A stretch of DNA of 64,000 nucleotides from Brachycybe producta (taxonomy: Eukaryota; Arthropoda; Diplopoda; Playtdesmida; Andrognathidae): NCBI GenBank assembly GCA_036925085.1, contig JAUPFP010000004.1, forward strand, positions 3,362,001 through 3,426,000, written 5' to 3'. Each line of letters starts with the position of its first letter. The stretch's first letter is position 1. The position numbers were made by a program, and so were the translations under genes. Below, piece by piece: positions 56,801 through 64,000 of this stretch. The notes beneath the pieces are model-generated. The model searched no databases. It worked only from the letters and a program-made list of their open reading frames with translations, and had not been told where the DNA came from.

Positions 56801-59800
56801 ACCGAGGAACGAGAGTGGTGTTGCTCGATTTTACGGTTTACAATGGCAATGTCAATCTTTTCTGTGTGATTAAGTAAGTGAAATAATTCTACGTTTTAAT
56901 GTTTGACGCCGAACTCATTTAAGACGTTTGATAAACAGCTGATTTTTGAAAGTGCGTTAGGAGGTAGCATAGTAGCTGAATTACTTAATAGTATTTTCAT
57001 GTTGATATCGTTTAAAATAAACTTTTTATAGACCAAGAATTATTAAAATATTATCGCTTCAAAGTACCATTTTCGAACTCGCATAAAAAGTTTATTTTAA
57101 TATCGATAATTTTAGGGGACCGTTTACACTTTAAAACCAGCTTAATGTAATTTCTGTGTAATGTTTTCTTGAACTTGGTGCAGGGAAAACGACGCAAAAC
57201 ATTTTTGAAGCAACATTTTAAAAAGAATTTCAAGATTTATATTTTATTTATTATTATTAATTTTGTTGTTTCAGTTATTTTATTTTAGTTTTTTTTACAA
57301 TAAACGTTTTTACGATAGTTTTTACGTATTATTTTACCAAGAAAAAGATTGAAAATTGGTAGAAAACAGCAGTTTAAAATCATAGAAACTTTTTTTCAAA
57401 TATATTATCATAAAAAGTAATTAATATGCCTTGTAGTTTACACTTTTAATTTTAAATATGTCTGGAAATTCTCTCCCAAGTTGTTTTAAAAAAAGTGTTT
57501 TCATCATTTTTCTCTTCGACATGTTGGAAAATGATAATTAAAATCTTTCGTGCCGAGTGCATATAAAACTCTTGTCAACGAAATGGCATTTTTTTTTTTA
57601 AATTCAGGTTAGTCATGGAGTTTCCTGCGACAGGAGGCGTGATTCCATCTTATTCATTTCGAACCGTCAAACTTCTTCGTTACATTACCATTTTAGATTA
57701 TTTTATTCTCGCTTGCGAATTGATCTTTTGCTTATTGATTCTCTATTATATCATCGAAGAAATATTAGAGGTATGGAATGAGAAATTGAAGAAAAACATC
57801 GTTAAAAATTGACACGCTGTTTCTCTTAATTATAGATTAAGAAAGTGAAGTGCCCTTATTTTAAAAGTGTTTGGAATCTACTCGACATTCTGGTCATTGT
57901 GGTGAGTTCCATTGTTTCGTGTTGAATTTTAACTGTTGTTTGGTTCTTTATTTCGTCTGATTTTGTTTTTTTTCTTCTTCTCCAGATCTCTTTAGTTTGT
58001 ATCGGATTCAGTATTTACAGGACGATTAGTGTCGAACATCTCCTTCACGAACTCTTAACGAACCCTTATCATTTTCCAGACTTTGAATTTTTAGGATTCT
58101 ATCAAACACAATACAATAATGCAGTTGCTTTGGCCGTGTTCTTTGCTTGGATCAAAGTAAGGAACAAAGTCTCGCAGTTACATTCTTAGCTGGATAAGTA
58201 TTTAATAAATTATATAATCTTTATTTTATAGATTTTTAAATACATCAGCTTTAACAAAACAATGACACAGTTGTCATCGACTCTGTCGAAGGTAATTTCA
58301 TCTAAATTTTAGAGGTTAACCTTTCAAAAGAAAGTAACTGCTTGCTTTTTTCAGTTACTTTTTGAAGTATTATGGTAGCGTTTTTATTGAGAAGAACTTA
58401 GAAGTGTGTTTGAAAGTTGAATAGGAAGTGACTTAAGTAGTAGTATTTTTAGGATGATATTTTTTTCAAAATAAGCTTTCGATGGCGCTACTGTTCTAAT
58501 AATATAAAAATTGCACAGTTTTGATGGCTAATTTAGGAACAGAACATTTTAAAAACAAAATCTCAGTTTTTAAAATAAAAAAATAGTTTACTTTGAAAGA
58601 TATGGTCATAAAAATGGCTACCATTCAATTATTTGACTTTTCAACATTTAAATATAGTTGCTTGACTGTAACTTGAAGCTTGTGACGACAGAAAGATGGC
58701 TAAAAAACATACAAATTGTGTCATTTTGTTTCGATTTGTTGAAAACATTTGCAAACTATCTTCTATCCGACAAAAATGACACAAGCCTGTGACCTCGCAA
58801 GCTGAAACTTACAGGATGGCGACTGTACAGTGTATGCTTTGACTTTCGTAGCTGCTGTAACACTGCTTTTAAATTAACTTTTTAATTAATTCTCTTTTTG
58901 GATTGTTAACGAGGTTACATTTTTTGTACTTCATTGTAGTGTGCTAAAGATGTGGCTGGTTTTGCGGTCATGTTCTTCATTGTATTCTTTGCTTTTGCAC
59001 AACTTGGTTATTTGCTGTTTGGTACTCAGGTGGAAGGGTTTCGTGATTTTGCTACTTCAGTGTAAGCACTGTCACCTTAATTTATAAGATTAACACCCAC
59101 ACGTCACTAAGGCCGGACTCACGCGAACCACTTTGTGACGCCACAAAAAGTGGTCCTTTTTAGCAGACCACAGATTACATAAAAAGGTGTTCACACGAGC
59201 TATTTTGCTCAACAATTTCAATTAGAGGTTGAGTTCTGCCAAACGTGGCGGTCACCGCCTGTTTGTCTGCAGTGATCAACATTGAAGGGCAGGCCATAGT
59301 TTTTTATATTGCTTTTTTCAGATGAGCCACTAAGTGGTCTGTGTGAAGCTAGCCGCGTCAACCACGTTGTGGCAACACAGAGTGGTCCGTGTGAAGGTGG
59401 GCTAACTATTCTTGCAACAACACAATGAAAAACCTCGTCTTCATTTTCTAAAATAGGTTTACACTGTTGCGAGTTATTCTTGGAGACTTTGATTTTCATG
59501 CCATCGAACAGGCGAATAGATTATTGGGTCCGATCTTCTTCATTACTTACGTTTTCTTTGTGTTCTTCGTGTTGCTCGTAAGTCTCGATTAGCAACCGCT
59601 TGCGTGTGTCCACGCATCCATTTTTCATCTGTACTTTTAATCTTTATCTAGAATATGTTTTTGGCAATCATTAATGACACCTACTCAGAAGTTAAAGCAG
59701 AAATCGCTAAACAAAAGAATGAGTTTGAGATTGGAGATTACTTTCTTCGAGGTTACAATAACATCATGGGCAAAGTGGGTCGTAGGGATAAGATAATTGA

Positions 59801-60726
59801 TATTCAAACGGCAATTAAGCTCGCCGATTCAAACTACGATGGATCTATGGGTTTCGACGAGATCAGAAAGCATTTGAAACAGTATAAATTGAAATCACTC
59901 GTTAGTTAAACTCTGTAGTTAAATTATTATAGGATGTCGTTTATGTTTTTTTTAGACGCAACTTTTCTGATTTGGAAATTGAAATGTTTTTCTCAAAATA
60001 TGATAAAGATGCTAGTCGTGATTTAAGTGTCAAAGAAACAAAACTTATGTTAGCTGACTTAGAAGGAGAGAAAGTAAGAATACAAATAACCATTTGAACA
60101 AATCTTTGTGAACGGATACTGGTGTCGTTTTACTTTAAATTCGTAGATGGCACTGGAGGAGAAGCCGAGACCACCTTCCTCTCGTAGTATCTCGAGGCCA
60201 CCGTCAACTATGAGTCAGTTTGTTAACGGAGTATCGTTTGAAGAGTTCAGCGTGTATGCTCCCTATTCACAACGTCTTAATTCATGCACTTTAGTTCATT
60301 TTGTTGTTCCTTTTTACAGACTGTCTCGGCGTGTCGACAGAATGGAGCATTCGATCGGAAGTATCGTGTGTAAGATTGATGCCGTTCTTGTACGATTAGA
60401 AAGTATGGAGAAATCCAAAGTGAAACGTCGCGAGACAATGAATAAAATTTTGGATACTATTGACGAGGTTTCGACACAATCTTATTCAGACATAAATTTA
60501 AGTTCGTTAACATTTTTATCGTTACATTTATGTAGAAGGAAGCTGGAGAACGAGGAAATTCTGCTCATATGGAGAATCTAGTCCGAGACGAATTAGAACA
60601 CTGGGATGCTGGTTCGAGTGCTAGTTTGCCGAGAAATATTCCAAAGCCAGGTATATGCTTATTTCAAGTCATTCTTTGTATATATTATCGATTAATGCGG
60701 GTTTTTTTCTGCTTCTAGGACATTGA
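53815..60726 (+). CDS. PKD2: PKD2 (polycystin-2), TRPP cation channel, complete
   Basis: Seventeen exons: 53815-54088, 54168-54278, 55971-56104, 56328-56578, 56649-56873, 57608-57770, 57836-57901, 57986-58156, 58232-58291, 58940-59061, 59457-59577, 59652-59881, 59956-60073, 60147-60253, 60320-60467, 60536-60650 and 60719-60726; 807 residues (human 968). In order: short cytosolic N-terminus with a Gly run, TM1 (about 112-130), extracellular polycystin/TOP domain (about 131-345, with [19 protein letters not shown] and WLDRGTR), TM2-TM5, pore helix and filter LLRVILGD (529-536), TM6 running into [15 protein letters not shown]. The tail has two EF-hand loops (625-636 and 659-670), a [12 protein letters not shown] linker, and a coiled coil (about 718-767, [13 protein letters not shown]) used for oligomerisation. 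It is a non-selective cation channel of ER and cilia. No RVxP ciliary motif is seen at the N-terminus. The last exon adds only the final Gly (split), His and stop. Confidence 0.96.
55185..55540 (+). repeat. FB1 foldback repeat in PKD2 intron 2
   Basis: Left core GTGTTAGAAACTAGAATGG, then TAGCTGAATCACTAAATAG. Right arm AAGATATCAACATGAAATTAC, then CTTCTAGTTTCGAAATCAC, then AACCAGAGTTCAACGGGC. Its centre holds a hairpin at about 55297-55347 (ATAGACAAACATAT with its inverse). Confidence 0.65.
56920..57138 (+). repeat. FB1 foldback repeat in PKD2 intron 5
   Basis: Core TAGCTGAATTACTTAATAG, then TTTTCATGTTGATATCG, then TTTAAAATAAACTTTTTAT. Inverted AAAAAGTTTATTTTAATATC and a right tip GGACCGTTTACACTTTAAAA. 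Arms are partly truncated. Confidence 0.65.
58310..58640 (+). repeat. Degenerate FB1 repeat in PKD2 intron 9
   Basis: GAGAAGAACTTAGAAGTGTG, then GAAGTGACTTAAGTAG and TTTTTCAAAATAAGCTTTCG match the left arm. TTTACTTTGAAAGATATGG then CATAAAAATGGCTACC matches the right arm. It is followed by an imperfect inverted repeat (about 58664-58827). Confidence 0.5.
59108..59405. mobile_element. MITE with imperfect inverted ends in PKD2 intron 10
   Basis: The left end TAAGGCCGGACTCACGCGAA then CCACTTTGTG pairs with the right end, in reverse complement TTAGCCCACCTTCACACGGA then CCACTCTGTG. Both continue into GCCACAA...GTGGT. ACT flanks both sides. About 298 bp, non-coding. Superfamily uncertain. Confidence 0.6.
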
Positions 60727-61018
60727 AGAGCGAATTTTATACGATTGGCATTTTAGCCAATGTGGATTTTTTTTACACATACAATCAGTACTTAATTTTT
60801 TGTGTTTTTACCACACGGATTTTTGTGTGCGGCAACACCACTGTATTAAGTCAAACCGACGTTAGAATTTGATGGCAACGGTTTTTTTTGGTAGTTCTTG
60901 TGTTACAGCAAAATCCAATCATTGCTTTTAAAAACAGGCAATTAATAACAGAGAATTACAAAAATTCTAGTCTATATATTACAAGAACGCGTCCTTTTGA
61001 CCCACAAAGTTCTATGTA

Positions 61019-61326
61019 CAGTCAAAGTTACCAAATCTGGCTCGAAGAAATACGGACTTCTGAATTTTGCGTTTTTTTTTTTAATTTTCGGTCACTTCAG
61101 AATGTTTTTCTCAATTATTTTTTAGTGTATTTTTATGGATGATTTTCAAGATTATTAAGCACACACTGTATTTTGTAGTGAATAAATATCATAATTTATA
61201 TGTTCCTTTGTTCGTTATTCTTCCTTAAATTCGAATTTTGAAATTATCGCTCGAGAATCCAGAAAATCTGAAAAAATCCGGACCCTTTTAATCTCCAAAC
61301 AAGTCCAGATTTTCGGACTTTTACTG
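61019..61326. mobile_element. Tc1/pogo-like MITE with TA target duplication
   Basis: The left end CAGTCAAAGTTACCAAATC and the right end in reverse complement CAGTAAAAGTCCGAAAATC form the TIRs, both followed by TGG. TA flanks both sides (61017-61018 and 61327-61328). CAGT-starting ends with TA duplications are typical of pogo/Tigger elements. AATAAA at 61181-61186 inside it could serve as a PKD2 poly(A) signal. Confidence 0.65.
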
Positions 61327-61623
61327 TAGTTTGAAATTACGGCTCAATTTACTAAACTTGTCTTTGTAAAAGAAGCAATGATTGGGATTATCTTTTCTTT
61401 TTTTTTCCTTTTTGCAAAGTGCTGTTTTTTTTAAAGCAAGAATGCTTCGAAATGGTAAACCGTTAAGTGCCTTAAATAGTTTCAATGGTATCAATTTGTA
61501 GATGCAAAGTATCAAAAATGTTGTGTGTATGAATTGATTGCACTTTTCGATGTAAATAGAGGTGTTAAAATATCTTCGATTTTTATTCTCGACAATTTAT
61601 TACGATCGATTACAAATGAAAAG

Positions 61624-63043
61624 TCAAGACAGTTTTGCTTTCTTTGCTTCGACAGGTTCAGTTTCGTCTTTCGCTGCTTCGACGGGTTCCGTTTTGTCTT
61701 TCACCGACGTTTTATGAGAAGGTTCTTCGTACATAACATTTCCCTTCATCAATCCTTCTTCGATCTTTACGAGTTTCAGAGTGAGACGTGGTCCCAATTC
61801 AACCAACCTTCAAACAAGATACTAGGTTTTATATAATGGTTTTAAAGTTTAGACGCGCAGACCACTTCACCTTATAGCACGTTTCTGCGTTATCTTTCTC
61901 CGTTTTCTTATCTTCCGTGTAAAATCAACTTCGTTATGTTCACCATCCAATTCAGCTTCACTGTCTGACAACATCCAACCTCTATAGAAAAGAAAACGAA
62001 ACGAGTTAAGTCTTTTGATTTGGAAGAATCTAAAAGGAAACGAACTTCGTGATTATTTCGGTAACATCGCCAAACCGAGACAGATTCGGAACTTTTTTCT
62101 TAAGAAGTTTCTTCACACCTCTATTTAATCCACACGGAACGACCTTTATTGCGCTGAAAAACGTTAACGTAAAAAAGGAATTCACATCATAACGAATAAT
62201 AAGAAAAAAAATACATCCACATTAGTCTTAAGAAAATAACTCAAAACTCACTAATGCCTGAATTCAATTATGTTCGATTCGGAATTGTAATTGAATAAAA
62301 CGCAACGACGAACACGGTTAAGATTCACCTAAAAACGAAACGATATTATAAATTGACCGAAATAACGATCATATTTATCGTAATATATATGTGTACCGAA
62401 TTGACGTTTATTGATGGAAACATGTTCTGTAACATGGTCGCCATCAGTTTGATGTGCATTCCTTCTCCGGAAAAGTTATTTAGAACCAAGAACGGATGAT
62501 GAGAGAAGAGTTTCTCGGTAGAAACGGGTTTCTTTTGAGCAGCAGTAACATCATGAGCGAGTGAGAACTCGTTAATTCGAAACGTCAACGTGGGACCGCG
62601 AGGAAAACGGCAAATTCTGACAGTAGGCAACAATGACGACTTCGCGAACGATATCAGGTTAGTTACGTTGAGAAGTCCAGCGACCCCGATATAATCTTTA
62701 ATCGTATTGTTCTTTGTCACCTAAAAATACATAAATATGTTTGTTTTTTTAAGAAAGGCCCATTCGTGTCGTTTTCGTAGACAGTTATACCTTTAACCTG
62801 GTTGCCGTGTACGGTTCCATAACCATTTTGAAGTCTCTTTTCAGTTGTAACAATAATTTTCCTACCACTCCTCGATGAACAACGAAAGTATGCGGTGCAT
62901 TAATCACTTCTGAAGGCTCATTAAACGTAGGTTTTTTTCTCCGAGCATTTCTCGCTGCCTTTCCCTGAAAACAAATCGTTACCAATCCTAAACATCATCT
63001 AATAACAACCAATACGAGCGAATACCTTGCGTTTACGAGCCAT
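61624..63043 (-). CDS. PPAN: PPAN (Peter Pan/SSF1), Brix-domain ribosome biogenesis factor
   Basis: Seven minus-strand exons: 63026-63043, 62791-62964, 62397-62720, 62252-62328, 62046-62153, 61871-61981 and 61624-61807; 331 residues. The first exon encodes only MARKRK. Family landmarks in order: APHTFVVHRG, MVMEPYTATRLK, DYIGVAGLLNVTN, FPRGPTLTFRINEFSLAHDV, LVLNNFSG, NLNRVRRCVLFNYN, FRHYAIKVVPCG, GWMLSDSEAELDGEHN and the closing Brix motif RLVELGPRLTLKLVKIEEG. SSF1/PPAN acts in the nucleolus in 60S subunit assembly. The C-terminal tail is short (human 473 residues) and ends in a Lys/Glu-rich stretch with a TEPVEA direct repeat. The exon 5 donor (AA|GTTCGT) is weak. TTTATT at 61582 and 61596 provides AATAAA on this strand. 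Confidence 0.95.
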
Positions 63044-63162
63044 TCCTGAAGATTCTTCTCAACCACAAGAAGTTAAGAACTCTTGTCTCTGAACCACGTG
63101 CTGTTTTCCAAGAGAGAAACAGTGCTGTCAACTTCAACGTCTTCAAAAAGAGACAGGCAAGT

Positions 63163-63329
63163 AAAGACAGGAACACGCAGACGTTTGCTCCGCCCCTTTA
63201 ATGAGGACAGGCAACTTATAATTGGTTTGTTATGTGGTCTGACGTTCTTACTCCGCCCTTTTCAATTGGTTGAAATTTAGTCTGACGCTCATAAAAGGGC
63301 GGAGCAAACGTCTGCGTGTCCCTGTCTTC
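63163..63329. repeat. Inverted repeat (about 47-bp arms) upstream of PPAN
   Basis: 63163-63210 and 63282-63329 are near-identical inverted copies, sharing ACACGCAGACGTTTGCTCCG and flanking AAGACAGG. The spacer has another CTCCGCCCTTTTCAATTGG and duplicated GTCTGACG. It starts about 120 bp above the PPAN ATG. CTCCGCCC blocks resemble GC boxes; a promoter role is only possible. Confidence 0.7.
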
Positions 63330-63356
63330 AAGAGTAAAAAAAAATACCCACAAACA

Positions 63357-63688
63357 AAGGGGGACGACACAATAGAACGAATCTCGTGCAGTACGGCAAG
63401 CCGTATTTCTTCTCATCCACATTTTATTTAATTTGAAGACCTCAACTTTATTCTGAGCATAGCCTCCTTATTCTTATTATTAGGATAAGGAGGCTATGGT
63501 ATGGAACAGGCAAGTGTAGCCTGCATTAGCTTTTCGTTTGCTCCGCCCTAAGGATAGCCTCCTTAGGATAAGCAGGCTATGTTCCGAGTGTCGAGTACAA
63601 CGTGATTAAATTAAAAAGTAAACACGCTTGCCGTGGATATGCTCTGCTGTGAATCTCGTACAGAATTTCTTTCTATGTCGTCCCCCTT
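63357..63688. mobile_element. TIR element containing CATAGCCTCCTTAT hairpin
   Basis: Ends AAGGGGGACGACA (63357-63369) and its exact reverse complement (63676-63688). GAATCTCGT-like sequence follows in both arms. Inside, CATAGCCTCCTTAT (63458-63471) pairs with 63485-63498, and further copies of TAGCCTCCTTA and AGGCTATG occur at 63550-63585. No ORF. Probably a MITE. Confidence 0.55.
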
Positions 63689-64000
63689 GGAAAAAAGTAT
63701 AGGGATCATTTAGAATACAAAAATTTGTAACATTGTTTATGTATTTATTTTTAATTAACTTTTTTTTTCAATTTCAGTGTCACTATTAAATTGAAAACTG
63801 TATTGTGATTGTTGTAATTTATTGTGATTACTAATTAATCCAGTAACTAAAATAGTAAAATAATTCCATATATAGTCTGATCGCGAAATGGATAGAAAGT
63901 ACGTTTATGAAGGCATTCGTTATTTTAATAATAGAGCCTTATTGAATCTGTAATGAGACTTTTCATGGCGTTTTATTTACAAGAAATTCACAGGCAATTA
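63689..64000. other. AT-rich end of window, no gene recognised
   Basis: No splice-flanked coding exon or repeat is apparent in the last 310 bases. A short open stretch after ATGG at 63888 runs only to a nearby stop. Confidence 0.4.

Noticed and set aside
1..64000. CRISPR array, operon or other prokaryotic system
   Set aside because: Spliced genes, metazoan families and AATAAA signals show animal nuclear DNA; no regularly spaced short repeats were seen.

Overview
The window is AT-rich animal nuclear DNA. Genes are split by many introns with GT-AG borders, intergenic DNA is long, poly(A) signals are of the AATAAA type, and small DNA transposons are everywhere. The genes (a PKD2 channel, an ELOVL6-type elongase, CISD2, a USP53/54 protein, a C-type lectin-like domain) indicate a metazoan. 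A PKD2 with two intact EF-hand loops fits a non-vertebrate animal better than a vertebrate. I cannot name the phylum.

Layout. 1-15220 (+): a Harbinger-type MITE, then the 3' thirteen coding exons of a USP53/USP54 gene whose 5' exons lie outside the window. 15.2-19.7 kb: 3' flank, a palindrome carrying two CRE octamers, then the elongase promoter region. 19738-20562 (+): an uninterrupted ELOVL6-like elongase ORF. 20.6-35.2 kb: no convincing gene, but dense transposon remnants including nested insertions. 35192-39056 (+): TXNDC5 (ERp46), three thioredoxin domains and a C-terminal HDEL. 40.1-44.4 kb (-): exons for a C-type lectin-like domain and two tandem paralogous secreted Thr-rich, mucin-like proteins of unknown family, joined throughout by phase-1 introns. 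45.6-46.5 kb (-): a small TMEM243-like membrane protein. 47.5-48.2 kb (-): a tandemly duplicated exon-plus-intron unit of unknown function. 49796-51929 (+): CISD2. 53815-60726 (+): PKD2, complete in 17 coding exons. 61624-63043 (-): PPAN (Peter Pan, Brix domain), head to head with a block of inverted repeats.

The genes do not form one pathway, although several products act at the ER (elongase, TXNDC5, CISD2, PKD2). USP53/54, ELOVL6, CISD2 and PKD2 all have human relatives on chromosome 4q22-q26 and appear here in the same relative order, which suggests retained ancestral linkage.

The main non-genic signal is a foldback element, called FB1 here, tipped with GTGTAAACGCCCCTCGAA and found about a dozen times, often inside introns. 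Two copies were later hit by hAT-type elements with perfect 8-bp target duplications, and one of those hATs contains a third, G-rich palindromic MITE. Exon borders were read by eye from splice consensus, reading phase and family alignment from memory. No database search or computation was run.
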